From: Hepatocystis sp. ex Piliocolobus tephrosceles
Taxonomy: Eukaryota > Apicomplexa > Aconoidasida > Haemosporida > Plasmodiidae
DNA: 52,571 nt
Assembly: GCA_902459845.2 (NCBI GenBank)
Contig: CABPSV020000014.1
Location: 1,958-54,528, forward strand
Direction: 5' to 3'
Translations under genes and position numbers: made by a program
The notes under the pieces: generated by a model
What the model was told of the DNA's origin: nothing
The model's input: the letters and a program-made list of their open reading frames with translations, nothing else
The model's database searches: none
Part shown: positions 8,874 to 19,870 of the stretch, piece by piece
Layout of the letters: every line of letters begins with the position of its first letter
How positions within the stretch are numbered: position 1 is the first letter of the stretch

Positions 8874-10619
8874 ATGAAAAAACTATTTATTTTGTTCGAA
8901 TGTGCGGCTGGGTACTTTCTATTAAAAGTGGAAGAATGGGAACAAATAGCCAATAACGACTCCCTTGAAAAAAAATTAATAAATTCTAGTTCATTTCAGC
9001 AGTGTGTTAAATTTTGTGCGTTTGTATCATTTGATACAGCGGAACGAGCACTTGATAATATAAACAGTTTAAACGAAGGTAAGCTAACTGATTTTTTATT
9101 AAATTTTTTAGAATTACATTTACCAAGTGACAAAAGTGAGTATGAATTAGGTGTAGCAGATTTAAACTTAGGTAAAAATTTATCTACTATAGGTTTTAAT
9201 GTTGTACATAATAATAACATTTTAGAATTGTTTCGAGCATGTAGACAGTTTTATTTAAATAAAATATCAACATACGTAAATAATGAAGATATAAATATAA
9301 AAAATTTTAATATTGGATTAGGTCATAGTTATTCCAGAAGTAAATTAAAATTAGATCCCAAAAAACAAGACAAATCTATTATTAATAGTATAGCCACAAT
9401 TGAATCCTTAGATAAAAATATTAACGTTTTTAGTATGAGAGTAGTAGAATGGTATAGTTGGCATTTTCCTGAATTAAAAAATATTGTTACTGATGTTATA
9501 AAGTATTGTAAATTAGTTCAATTAATTGGTATTAAAGATAAATTTGATTTTGATTTGAATAAAGATAAAATAACAGAAATTACAGAAGATGAAGAAATTA
9601 CAGAAAAAATTCAAAAAGTGTCTAATTTATCAGTTGGACAAGAATTATCAAATGAAGATTTAAGTAATATTGTTAATTTTTCAAATGAAATTATTAGTTT
9701 ATATAATACTAGAACATTATTATGGAATTATATGGATAATAAATTGAATATACTTGCACCAAATTTAAAAGAACTTGTTGGTAATAGATTAACTTCTAGA
9801 TTAATTAGTCATGCAGGTTCTCTTTTAAATTTAGCAAAAAGTCCATGTAGTAGTATTCAAATATTTGGTGCTGAAAAGGCTTTATTTAATTCGTTAAAAG
9901 GTAATAAAAGAACACCAAAGTTTGGTATTATATATAACTCTTCTTATATTTCTAAAGTACCACCGAAATTAAAAGGAAAAATGTCAAGATATCTTTCCAG
10001 CAAAATTTCAATAGTTACAAGGATAGATACATTTTCTGAAAATCCAACAAATAATTATGGTGTTGTATTAAAAAAACAATTAGAAGATAAAATATTGCAT
10101 ATGATCAAGGGAGTAAAACTTTCTAAAAATATTGATTATATAAACACTGCTGAGCAATTATATAATGACACTATTGAGCGAACCAGACAGGAGTTGGGTG
10201 ATGAACAAGGCAAAACTGATAAAAAAAAAAAAAATAAAAATAAAAATAAAAATAAAAAGCATAAAAAGGACAAGACTAAAATGGACATGAATAAAAATGA
10301 AGAAGTTGAAGTTGAAAATAAGAACGAAGTTGAAAATAAGAACGAAGTTGAAAATGAAGATAAAGAAGAAAATGAAGATGATGAAGAAGAAGAAAATGAA
10401 GATGATGAAAAAGAAGAAAATAAAGATGAAAATGAAAATGAAGAAGAAAATGAAAATGAAAATGAGGAAGAAAATGAAAATGAAGAAGAAAATGAAAATG
10501 AAAATGAAGAAGAAAATGAAAATGAAAATGAAGAAGAAAATGAAGATGATGAAGAAAATGAAGACGAAGAAGAAAGCGAAGAAGAAAATGAGGAAACAGA
10601 TGAAGATGAAGACAACTAA
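8874..10619 (+). CDS. NOP56: Nucleolar protein 56 (box C/D snoRNP core)
   Basis: Single exon, 581 residues. NOP56 with NOP58, fibrillarin and the 15.5K protein forms the box C/D snoRNP that guides rRNA 2'-O-methylation and pre-rRNA processing in the nucleolus. The N-terminal NOP5NT domain starts MKKLFILFECAAGYFLL. GLGHSYSRSKLK (about 148-159), FSMRVVEWYSWHFPEL, and the Nop domain with CSSIQIFGAEKALF (about 323) and ISRVP-like YISKVPPKLKGKMSRYL follow human NOP56 almost block by block. SRIDTFSE-type sequence favours NOP56 over NOP58. The tail from about 440 is a Lys/Asn block, then an acidic Glu/Asn array, longer than but equivalent to the KKE/D tail of other NOP56 proteins. The ATG is the only sensible start. 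Confidence 0.97.
   Translation: MKKLFILFECAAGYFLLKVEEWEQIANNDSLEKKLINSSSFQQCVKFCAFVSFDTAERALDNINSLNEGKLTDFLLNFLELHLPSDKSEYELGVADLNLGKNLSTIGFNVVHNNNILELFRACRQFYLNKISTYVNNEDINIKNFNIGLGHSYSRSKLKLDPKKQDKSIINSIATIESLDKNINVFSMRVVEWYSWHFPELKNIVTDVIKYCKLVQLIGIKDKFDFDLNKDKITEITEDEEITEKIQKVSNLSVGQELSNEDLSNIVNFSNEIISLYNTRTLLWNYMDNKLNILAPNLKELVGNRLTSRLISHAGSLLNLAKSPCSSIQIFGAEKALFNSLKGNKRTPKFGIIYNSSYISKVPPKLKGKMSRYLSSKISIVTRIDTFSENPTNNYGVVLKKQLEDKILHMIKGVKLSKNIDYINTAEQLYNDTIERTRQELGDEQGKTDKKKKNKNKNKNKKHKKDKTKMDMNKNEEVEVENKNEVENKNEVENEDKEENEDDEEEENEDDEKEENKDENENEEENENENEEENENEEENENENEEENENENEEENEDDEENEDEEESEEENEETDEDEDN
10300..10612 (+). repeat. Glu/Asn codon repeat in the NOP56 tail
   Basis: Imperfect GAA-AAT-GAA units encode (ENE/EEN)n. 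The poly-Phe and poly-Ser ORFs opposite it are shadows. Confidence 0.9.
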
Positions 10620-10637
10620 AAATAAAAAGAAGAAAAT

Positions 10638-10670
<33 letters not shown>

Positions 10671-10737
10671 CATGTCAGAAAAGTTACATAATAAGGGCAA
10701 AGAATTTAGTAACGGAAAAATCTGTTATTTTGAAAAG

Positions 10738-10754
10738 TTATGACCTGGTCATAA
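10738..10754. other. Palindrome TTATGACC-T-GGTCATAA
   Basis: Perfect 8-bp arms around a single T, 119 bp after the NOP56 stop. The ATGACC/GGTCAT core makes it stand out from A/T-only surroundings. The one-base spacer fits a dimeric protein site better than an RNA hairpin. Confidence 0.6.
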
Positions 10755-11083
10755 AAAAAAAAATGTTAACAATAAAAAAAAAAAACAACTTAATGATTAG
10801 TGATGAAGTTTATTGACAATGAGGATAGCTATATTAATACAATTTAAAATTTTTATACATACATGCATATGTTTTATGTATACATACATATGTTTTCTAT
10901 ATGTGAGTTATTTTTAATCAAGTGAAAAATCTTTAAATTTTTTTCTGTTACATCTTTGTAATTTTTTTTTTTTTTTTCTTCTTTTTCTTTTTTTATGTGA
11001 TAAACATTTTGGTACAATTTGCACATAGGCGGATTGTTTAAAAAAAACAATTATCATAATGGTTAAATAAATAAATAAATAAA

Positions 11084-11124
<41 letters not shown>

Positions 11125-11287
11125 ATATGTATGTATATAAAAGTAAAAAAAAAAAAAAAATAAAACTAATATACATATATATGTGCATACATAGTGCCAA
11201 GAAAAAAAAGGTGTACTAACAAAAAGAAGCATAAAATGAAAAGAAATAAAATATAAGATATATATAAGAAATAAATAAAAAGTAAAT

Positions 11288-11472
11288 AAGATATGAATAA
11301 GTTATAAATAAGTTATAAATAAGTTATAAATAAGTTATAAATAAGTTATAAATAAGTTATAAATAAGTTATAAAAAAGTTATAAAAAAGTTATAAATAAG
11401 TTATAAGTAAGTTATAAGTAAGTTATAAGTAAGTTATAAGTAAGTTATAAGTAAGTTATAAGTTATAAATAA
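11288..11472. repeat. 11-bp minisatellite (ATAAGTTATAA)
   Basis: About 16 copies shade from AAATAAGTTAT to AAGTAAGTTAT to the right. It lies between NOP56 and MYST. Confidence 0.93.
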
Positions 11473-11695
11473 AATGTTAATGAAATAGTGATGCGGTTTT
11501 AGGTGTCAAATTATAAAACCTTTTTTACATGTAGAAGTACACATAAACATATCCAAACGTAAGTTCATGTTGGTATGATAAATTTATCACTTTTTTTTAA
11601 CCATGCAAATATATATGCAAATATATATGTATATATATATATATGTGCAGGTGGCTAATCGGAGTATAAAACTTGTTATTGTCAATATAAGAGAC

Positions 11696-11740
11696 AAAAA
11701 AAAAAAAAAAAAAAATTTTTTTTTTTTTTTTTTTTTTTTT
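11696..11740. repeat. A20-T25 head-to-head homopolymers
   Basis: A run of 20 A joins directly to 25 T, flanked by GAC and (after AAT) GTC. It could fold as a hairpin of at least 20 A-T pairs in MYST 3' UTR RNA or extrude as a cruciform. Confidence 0.85.
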
Positions 11741-11793
11741 AATGTCTTTTTTTTTTTTTAGATATATCTGCTTGTATAAGTGTTTACACGAAC

Positions 11794-11836
<43 letters not shown>

Positions 11837-11840
11837 TACA

Positions 11841-14042
11841 TCACTCATATAAAGCTAAATGGTAATCATAAGATACCCAATGCAATTTACTCTTACATAA
11901 GTCATAATGCTTTTGGTTAAGTTTACTAAGTACAAATTCCATTTGTTTAGGATTAATATAATAAATAATATCTCCATTTGGTGCAGTTTTAAAAATGTCT
12001 TTTTCTTCTAAACACGTTAAAATATCATTAATTTCGATACTAGTTATTTCTGATAATTCTTGTACTGATATTTGATTATAATTTAACAAAACTTTGAGTA
12101 ATGTTTCATACCAGTAAGCCATATATGAAGCAACTCCTAAATCTGATAATGGTCTTTCTGGTGTACCTGTTCTTTTTTCTGTTTGGGATAAAAAATAACT
12201 AAAATTTATTAAAAATTTTCCATAACCTTTCTTTTGATGTTGTGGTAAAGTAAGTATACATGATACATTATTTTTGGAATATTTTTCTTTTGAAAAATAA
12301 CCAGTTATATGATATCCATATTCATCTATTTCTGTTATAACATAAAATAAAAATAAATTTACTCGATGTTTTAATGTTTTATGATCTAAAAATAATTTTG
12401 ATAAAAAACATAAATTTTCACAATATATACGAAAATAGTTCCCATCAATTTCGAATATTGAATTTCTTTCATTTCGATATATTTCATTTCCTGGTGGATG
12501 TCTAATTTCACATCTTCGTATATGTCGTATTAATTCTTTTTCTACTTTAAAAAAACATAAGCAAAATTCACAAATATATAAAACATCTACATTTTGGTAT
12601 TCTTTTGGATAAGGAGAAAAATACCATGTATCTACTAAGTAAGAACCAAACCGAATTTGATTAATAGTTTTTAGTTTTGTATTCTCTTCATGTTCTTTTA
12701 AATATTCTTTATCTATTCCTAAATGTTCTTGATCTGATCCATTTTTTTCCATATTTTTTATAATTGGATATCCATCATCAGGATAACTATCTAATAACCT
12801 TAACTGTTCATATGATAACCAACAATCTAATCGCCTGTCAAAACTTTCCCAATGAACATAATAGTCATAATCACTTGCTTGCATAGTTAAATTGGTTGTG
12901 TTTATTTCTTGATTAACTTTATTTTGTATATCATTTTTATATGTGTTTAATGAATAAAATAAAGGTAACTCTTTTTTTGAATTTTTTTTTTTAGGTCTTG
13001 CATATACAACAGAACAATAACGCCAAACTTTATTCAATGGGTCTAATCCCCATAATACTTGTTTTACTGGTATCGCGTTAGGAAATATTAATGCATAAGA
13101 ATCATTAAATTTTGTTGATAAATTTATTGATTTACCAATACTCCGAGCCTTACTCAGACTACCTTTTGTATTTTTACTGCTACTGTTATGTGTATTATGA
13201 CTATTACCAACACTGCTATTATTATATCCTTTTTCTTTATTCTTTGATGAACCAGTTCCTTTTGTTATTATTTTATTGCTTCCTTTGGGAGTAGAAGTAG
13301 TACTATGAATCAATAAGGGAGGGGTCGAACCACTAGCAGCAGTAGCAGTAGCGGTTGTAGTAGCACCACTAGCACCATTAGTAGTAATAACATTTGTATC
13401 TTTCTTGGGGTCACTCACAGTATCTATCGACATTCTATTTTCTATTATTACGTTTGTAGCATTTCCATTGTTGGCTACTGTAGTTCCATTAGAGAATGTT
13501 GCATCAGTTATATTTATGGATTTTTCATCATTTATATTTATGGATTTTTCATCATTTATATTTATGGATTTTTCATCATTTATATTTATGGATTTTTCAT
13601 CATTTATATTTATGGTTTTTCCATTATTTATATTTATGGCTTTTTCATCATTTATATTTATGGCTTTTTCATCAGTTACATTTGTGGTTTTTGCATCAGT
13701 TACATTTAAGAATGTGGCAATAATTGCACTTGTGGTTACTGTAGTTGTTCCATTTGTGGCTACTGTAGCTGTTTCATGTTTGGCTGTCGTAACAGTTACA
13801 GCTGTAGGTGTTGTTAAGTCTGTTGGTGTTGTTCCTGTCACTTGTGTAGCTATTACTGTCGAACCTGTCGAAGTTACGTTTGTAACACAATTAATGGAGG
13901 CAATCCTTTCACTTAATCTTGTTACTACTCCTTTCGTCACTCGTGTTTTACAACTATTATTAACATTAACACTACCCTTTACACTTTTACTTATCCCTGT
14001 TCCTTTATTCACATGTAAACTCTCATGCTTGCTGGCACCCAT
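11841..14042 (-). CDS. MYST: MYST-family histone acetyltransferase
   Basis: Single exon, 733 residues. MYST enzymes transfer acetyl from acetyl-CoA to histone lysines, mainly H4, in the nucleus. Order of domains: a Thr/Val-rich low-complexity N-terminus with NINDEKS repeats (about 110-180); a chromo-barrel (about 325-411, WGLDPLNKVWRYCSVVYARP and YVHWESFDRRLDCWL); a C2HC zinc finger (ICEFC...HIRRC, about 487-510); and the acetyltransferase core with catalytic Cys in VSCILTLP (about 590), acetyl-CoA loop QKKGYGKFL (about 600) and catalytic Glu in TPERPLSDLG (about 627). The autoacetylated Lys position (DHKTLKHR) is present. The frame extends 40 codons upstream through a (TA)n tract; I start at ATG 14042 (MGASKHES) because the extension is repeat-derived. 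P. falciparum MYST is reported to have long and short forms; internal Met codons could allow that here. Confidence 0.96.
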   Translation of the reverse strand: MGASKHESLHVNKGTGISKSVKGSVNVNNSCKTRVTKGVVTRLSERIASINCVTNVTSTGSTVIATQVTGTTPTDLTTPTAVTVTTAKHETATVATNGTTTVTTSAIIATFLNVTDAKTTNVTDEKAININDEKAININNGKTININDEKSININDEKSININDEKSININDEKSINITDATFSNGTTVANNGNATNVIIENRMSIDTVSDPKKDTNVITTNGASGATTTATATAASGSTPPLLIHSTTSTPKGSNKIITKGTGSSKNKEKGYNNSSVGNSHNTHNSSSKNTKGSLSKARSIGKSINLSTKFNDSYALIFPNAIPVKQVLWGLDPLNKVWRYCSVVYARPKKKNSKKELPLFYSLNTYKNDIQNKVNQEINTTNLTMQASDYDYYVHWESFDRRLDCWLSYEQLRLLDSYPDDGYPIIKNMEKNGSDQEHLGIDKEYLKEHEENTKLKTINQIRFGSYLVDTWYFSPYPKEYQNVDVLYICEFCLCFFKVEKELIRHIRRCEIRHPPGNEIYRNERNSIFEIDGNYFRIYCENLCFLSKLFLDHKTLKHRVNLFLFYVITEIDEYGYHITGYFSKEKYSKNNVSCILTLPQHQKKGYGKFLINFSYFLSQTEKRTGTPERPLSDLGVASYMAYWYETLLKVLLNYNQISVQELSEITSIEINDILTCLEEKDIFKTAPNGDIIYYINPKQMEFVLSKLNQKHYDLCKSKLHWVSYDYHLALYE
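13511..13700 (-). repeat. 21-bp coding minisatellite in MYST
   Basis: About nine units encode NINDEKS/NINDEKA variants in the disordered N-terminus before the chromo-barrel. The unit length preserves the frame. Confidence 0.92.
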
Positions 14043-14075
14043 TCTAATCACCAAGAGTACAAATATATAATAATC

Positions 14076-14115
<40 letters not shown>

Positions 14116-15319
14116 TATATATGTATATATTCACTTAAATTACTAAGCTCATATAATAACAATTTTTTTTTTTTTTTCTATATATATATATTTTTTTTTT
14201 TTTTACATTATAAAAATGTAGGAACGCAAAAAAAGTAAAAAATAAAAAAAAAAACAAAATAAACAAAATAAACAAATTACTCAAGTAATGGAGCAAATAA
14301 ACCTAAAAAAAAAAAACGACAGAGCAACGAAAGGGTAATGTAACAAAACAACTAATAAAAAACCTAACCAACAAAACAGCCAAAATACAAAACAAACCAG
14401 TAAACCAACAAAACAGCAAAACAACAAACAAACAAACCGACAAAACAACTAAACAACAAACAAGTCAACAAATTAACAAATCAACAAGTCAACGAGTTAG
14501 CGAGTTACTAGCCATAATTTTATTACTCAACTATGTTTTGCATAACACTGATGTAATAATAAGGTTAAAAAAAAAAAAAAAAAAAAAAAGTTAATATAAA
14601 TTTTTTTTTTTTTTTTTTTTTCTTTTGCTTTATTTAAAAGTAAAAGGAGAAAAAAAAAAAAAAAAATAGTGCTTTTATTTTATTTCATTGGAATCAATAC
14701 ATAATTATAGTATATTTTTCTATCCATATATTCACTTGCTTGTTTAGCTATGTATTGATTTATTTATTGATTTACTTGTTTATTTATTTGTTTATTTACC
14801 TATTTATTTGTATACTGATTTATGTATTGACTTATATATTGACTTATTGATTTATTTGTTGACTTATTCATTGGCTTATTTTTTAGTTTTTTTGTTCATT
14901 TTTTTTTTTGCCATTCGTGTCATCAGTATTAACCTTTTTCTTCTTTGCCCTTAGCAGGCGTCTGTTTATCATTTTGTTATAGCCCTTCAATTTTATTCAT
15001 ATAAATTTTGTACGGTATATAAACACGCATGTATATATATACATATATGTATATATATATATATATATACATTTTAAATACTACTTCAGTAATAATATAC
15101 AAATCTATATGTACATATTTATAAATATATTAACAAGTCATTTTTTTATTTTATTTAACTCTGTTAATTCGTTTTACTCAATTTTTCTTTTTTTTTTTTT
15201 TTTTTTTTTTTTTCTATAAGCTTTTAGTCTTATTTTTATGTGTATACATTATAATTTTTTTACTTTATAATAAAATCGCATTTTTTTCCCTTATTTATTG
15301 GAATGAACTGAGTGAATGA

Positions 15320-15446
15320 GCAAATAAATGGATAAATAAACGAACAAATAAATGAATAAACGAATAAATAAACGAATAAGTAAACGAATAAGTAAACGAA
15401 TAAATAAACGAATAAATAAACGAATAAATAAACGAATAAATAAACA
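15320..15446. repeat. 12-bp minisatellite (CGAATAAATAAA)
   Basis: About nine copies with CGAATAAGTAAA variants in the MYST upstream gap. Confidence 0.9.
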
Positions 15447-15636
15447 GTTTCGATAACAGCAATACATAAAATATGTAAATTATTTCAAAAAAGAAAGTTG
15501 TAAACAAATATAAGTGATTTTAGCAAGTTTTTAGTAAGTTAAAAATATCGAAATACAATTAAGCGTTAAAATAAAACATTTTAAGAAGTTCACATCTTTT
15601 GAAAAGTGTACTAAAAGTTTACAACGACTGGAGTGG

Positions 15637-15671
<35 letters not shown>

Positions 15672-16403
15672 AATATTATTGTTTATTCAATTATGTAAAC
15701 TTAACAAACTAACATTTTTTCTCTTTTTTCTAATATTGTCAATTACATATAAAAAAAATAAAATATAATAATTATAAAAAAAAGAAAAGTTTTTAATTGG
15801 TTTATTTTTTTTAAACTTACGAATATTTAAAAAAAAAATAAAAAACTGAACTTTTAAATATATATTTATTTTTTTCGTTAAACATATTCCTGTAAAATTA
15901 AGCATTTATACGTAAACATATATTTATGTATATATATATATATTTAAACGCCCTACATTTATTTCTTTTATTATCACCATTTTTATACACTGAAACTTAT
16001 TAACAATAAGGACATAAAAGTAAAATATAGAATTTTTTTGTTTTGCATATACCCATATATATACAAATATATACATATACACATATACAAATATATACAT
16101 ATACACATGTACACATATATACATTTATATATACACTTCTCTATTTTCCCTTTATCATAATTAAACAATACAAAAGAATGATAACTTCCTTAGGTATCAT
16201 ACATAAACTACTAACACCAATATTTTCTCGAAGTGCAAAATAAATATGCAAATATGACTTTTTATTATATTTAGATGATTATTATTATTTATGCCATGAT
16301 AAAATATGTGAGTGAATATATTAATCAGATAGATAATAAATGAATCGTCATAACTGTAAAATTAACATTTTTTTGTAAAAATATATGATTTAAAAAAAAA
16401 AAC

Positions 16404-16470
16404 TACATTGCGAAAATACATTGCGAAAATACATTGCAAAATACATTGCAAAATACATTGCAAAATACGT
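16404..16470. repeat. Short array of ATACATTGCAAA / ATACATTGCGAAA units
   Basis: Five copies of 12-13 bp carry a TTGC core, about 440 bp upstream of the next plus-strand start. Confidence 0.85.
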
Positions 16471-16907
16471 TATAAAAAATGTTACAAAACATGAACCATA
16501 AAATCTCATTATGATATATGAATCGAATTATTGTAAGAAATGTATTTAATCCTGATAAAAAAATAAAAAAGTGTCATAATAAAATTTTTTGAAAAATATA
16601 ATGCAGCTTTTATGTAAGCAAAAGAAAGTATGCAATTTTTTTTTTTTTTGTTGAAACTAAATAAAAGCAGATTTTAATTAAGTAGATTAGCACACACGTA
16701 TATATAAATAAATACAAGACAATTTTGACGAATAAATAAAAAAAAAATATATGCATTTTACCCTTACATGTTAAAAATAAGACATGTATATATATATATA
16801 TATATATTACTTTAATATAATATTGCTAGAAAAAAAAAAAAAAAAAAAAAAAAAATGTACACATATACTATCTATACATATATATACTCACGAAATAATT
16901 TTTCAAA

Positions 16908-17732
16908 ATGAAGTTCATTAATTTTTTCACATACGTGACACTTTTTTTGTTTATGTTTTTAAATACAAAATGTCTTAAACATACCCCCCATAAATTTTTT
17001 GTAAATTTCAAATTCGATAATTATAAATATGCCTATAGTAATAAACAGTATTATAAGTCTATCAATTTAGGATTTATTGGATTAAATAAAAAAGAATATA
17101 AATTACTCAACTTAAATAAAAAAAAAAAAAAAGGAACAAACATTAATAAATATATTATAAAAAAATATATAAATTCAAGTATGTTATATGTACAACATTA
17201 TGAGAATAAAAAAAAAGAAATTAAATGCAGCTTTTTGAATAACAATGAAAAAAGTTTATGCAATAATTTAACATATAAAGTGGGAATAATATTTAATAAA
17301 AGTTTTTTAACAAAATTTCTTTGCACAAGTATTTTTTGTTTAGCAGTATATTCACTATCATTTTATCCACTTTCAATAAATAAAAAAATTGAATTTGTTA
17401 TTAATGTTTTAAAAAAAAAAATAAAGTGTCTAGGTGTCTTTAAAAAAAGCAAACATATTTTTTTAACTATACCATTTTCTGATTTTAGATCATCGCCTTA
17501 CTTTTTTTCTTCCATATTAATTGCTTCATATTCTTTATATATCATTTTAAAAGTTTATATAGAAAAATATAGAGAAGCGAAAAGAATAAAATCAGCAATA
17601 ATTGCATATAATAAAAATAGGGATAAATATATAGAGACAGGTGATGATTCTACTGACGAGTATGATGATCTAGATACTGATTATACAGATGACATGTATG
17701 GGAATGATCATTTCAATAAAGATTTTTACTAA
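16908..17732 (+). CDS. Putative apicoplast membrane protein, unknown function
   Basis: Single exon, 274 residues; I do not recognise the family. The N-terminus MKFINFFTYVTLFLFMFL is a signal peptide ending near residues 18-24. It is followed by about 75 residues rich in Lys, Asn and Tyr with almost no acidic residue, the pattern of a bipartite apicoplast leader. Two predicted membrane spans follow: about 133-153 (FLTKFLCTSIFCLAVYSLSF) and about 199-218 (FSSILIASYSLYIILKVYI). A charged helix (EKYREAKRIKSAIIAYNKNR) and an acidic tail (DDSTDEYDDLDTDYTDD) close the protein. The layout suggests a membrane protein with its acidic C-terminus on one face of an apicoplast membrane. ER or parasitophorous-vacuole location are alternatives. 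Plastid targeting is inferred from composition only. Confidence 0.75.
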   Translation: MKFINFFTYVTLFLFMFLNTKCLKHTPHKFFVNFKFDNYKYAYSNKQYYKSINLGFIGLNKKEYKLLNLNKKKKKGTNINKYIIKKYINSSMLYVQHYENKKKEIKCSFLNNNEKSLCNNLTYKVGIIFNKSFLTKFLCTSIFCLAVYSLSFYPLSINKKIEFVINVLKKKIKCLGVFKKSKHIFLTIPFSDFRSSPYFFSSILIASYSLYIILKVYIEKYREAKRIKSAIIAYNKNRDKYIETGDDSTDEYDDLDTDYTDDMYGNDHFNKDFY

Positions 17733-18113
17733 ACTTTTTTTTTTTTTTTTTTTTTTTAATAAAATGGGATTATAACCGTGCACCATTTTTTTTTTTTTTT
17801 TTCTTTTTCATCGTTTATTCATTTTTGTTCAACTACTTATTTTATTATTTTATAATTTTATTATTTTATTATTTTATTAATTTACGCATTTGTTTAAGTT
17901 TTAATTTGTACAAAATTTCCAATTAAGCTTTTTTAGTAAATACAACATTTTCATTTGTAAGATTTTTAATAACATCTGAAAAAATACTTGAAAAAAAATG
18001 GGACAAAATCGTCGGTTTTAAAAATGAATAATTATGTTCTATTGGGCTGTTTACTACATCCGCTTTTTTGTTTCCTTAAAAAAAAAAATAAAAAAAAAAA
18101 AAGAAAAGTAAAC

Positions 18114-18149
<36 letters not shown>

Positions 18150-18503
18150 TATGCATATACACAAATACGTAACAACACAAATTTGAGTAAATGCCATATT
18201 TCAAACATAAACATTTATATATATATATACACCCATTATATCACTTTTTCTTTTTTATGTTTTAAACAAACTTTTTATAACATCAATCAAATCTTCACTT
18301 AAAATTTTATCAATCGTTTGTATTGAACATGAGCTAATATTCAAAAGTTCTGTAACATATTTCTTGATATGTGTCTTAATTATACTTTTAAACATTTCCG
18401 AAAACATACAACAGTAAATTTTTCCTACAACGATTTAGCAAAATTAAAAAAAAAGTTTAATTAGGGAAAATGTATAATAACATGTGTAATAATTGTAAAA
18501 TGC

Positions 18504-18549
<46 letters not shown>

Positions 18550-18562
18550 ATGGTATTATAAT
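17733..18562. other. Convergent intergenic region, no gene seen
   Basis: Contains poly-T runs after the stop at 17732, TTTTATTA repeats near 17842-17880, (TA)n near 18118-18146 and poly-A at 18505-18547 beside the stop codon of the next gene. ORFs here are homopolymer or TA read-through. Confidence 0.75.
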
Positions 18563-18701
18563 CTAACTTTTATGATATAAAATTGTTTGCTCATCTGGTA
18601 TTTCATTTTCCATTTTATTTTGAATCTTTAAATTTTCTAATTTATCAAAATCAAAATAATGTCTTTTAAAAAAGCCTTGAAATAAAACACAAAAGTATGT
18701 G

Positions 18702-18733
<32 letters not shown>

Positions 18734-19576
18734 AGCATATAATGTAATTCGTATATATGTATATAATTACACGTATAAGCTTGCATTATATATATCTACA
18801 TATATTTACTTTTAGATTTGTCCTCCATTGGAATTGGTAAATAAATATATCTTTTAAAATATAAATGTTTAGGATAAATATTAGTTTCAGTTAAATTTTC
18901 AAACTTTTCGCTTTTCATTACTACATCTTTAGAGTTGCATGTGTATATTTTTATGTGAACGTAAAAATAAAATTTACTAAATTGTTTAACTCTCTCTATA
19001 TTTGTTTCTTTCACATTTTCTTTTTCGACAATATCATCATCTATTGATATGATTTCAAAAAACACAGTATAATAAAATTTGGCACATATATATGTATGTA
19101 AATGTGTGTATGTAAATGTGTGTATGTAAATATATGTATGTATATATATTATTTTTTTGATACCATTTGGAATTCCATACAGTCGTCTTATTGCCTTTTG
19201 AAGCGTACTTCTACTAATGTTGTCCTGTTTTTTTAATTATGTAAGTATATACGTATTTTATGTGAGTACATGTAATTATAATTATACCATATGTATACAT
19301 ATATATATATATATACAATATAGACAAGTTCGTATTGTTAAATTAAAAACGTTTGATATATGCCATTTTTTTTTAATTTTATAATTACATATGTGTATTT
19401 AAACGTTTGAATGTTGTCAAATATTTTTTGAGCGTGTGAGAAAGTTAAATCATCAATTTTTTTTTTTTTTTTTTGTGTTGACAGAACGTTAGCTCCTACA
19501 CCTTCTTCTCTTGTGTCTTCATATACTTCTTCTATTTTTTTGAATAGAAAAAAATAAAATTTTATAATGTATATAA

Positions 19577-19613
<37 letters not shown>

Positions 19614-19838
19614 CGTATATTTTTAATAAAATACATTTTATGTACCAATTTCCTCTTCGTATAAATCATCTGTGTTTTTTTGTATATTTTCAAGAGTGCT
19701 AGTTGTAGTATAATCATTTTCTATAAATTTCAATTCTATTTGGATATTTCCCTCTATATCTAATAGTATATCAGTAAGGATGAAGGTGAACGTCAAAAGA
19801 ACGTGTTCTCTTTTTTTTACAATACCTATTTTGTTGGG

Positions 19839-19870
<32 letters not shown>

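Larger units (their letters stand above)
10620..11840. other. Convergent intergenic region between NOP56 and MYST
   Basis: Holds both 3' UTRs. Contents: poly-A after the NOP56 stop, an 8-bp-arm palindrome at 10738-10754, (TA)n near 11085-11125, the 11-bp array at 11288-11472, an A20/T25 palindrome at 11696-11740, and another (TA)n near 11800-11832 just after the MYST stop. No gene seen. Confidence 0.8.
14043..16907. other. Divergent intergenic region between MYST and the apicoplast-type gene
   Basis: This 2.9-kb gap lies between two start codons. It holds (TA)n next to the MYST start, an AACAAACAAAC-like degenerate array (14250-14510), T/A homopolymers near 14567-14665, TTTATTGA-like degenerate repeats (14745-14890), (TA)n near 15050, the CGAATAAATAAA array (15320-15446), (TA)n at 15640-15668, ATATACAAATATACACA tracts (16060-16120), ATACATTGCAAA repeats (16404-16470) and poly-A before the next gene. 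No further gene is supported. Confidence 0.78.

Noticed and set aside
10136..10700. Long poly-Ser and poly-Phe ORFs opposite the NOP56 tail
   Set aside because: They are antisense readings of the Glu/Asn codon repeat of a clear NOP56 gene.
10799..10900. Box C/D snoRNA suggested by GTGATGA after NOP56
   Set aside because: No CTGA D box follows within about 100 nt, and there is no terminal stem.
13405..14070. 221-residue plus-strand ORF with hydrophobic repeats
   Set aside because: It is the antisense shadow of the MYST N-terminal repeats; the Val/Phe-rich repeats arise from the 21-bp unit read backwards.
15687..16243. Several 60-72-residue ORFs upstream of the apicoplast-type gene
   Set aside because: Built from (TA)n and poly-A/T; none has a convincing start, domain or splice context.
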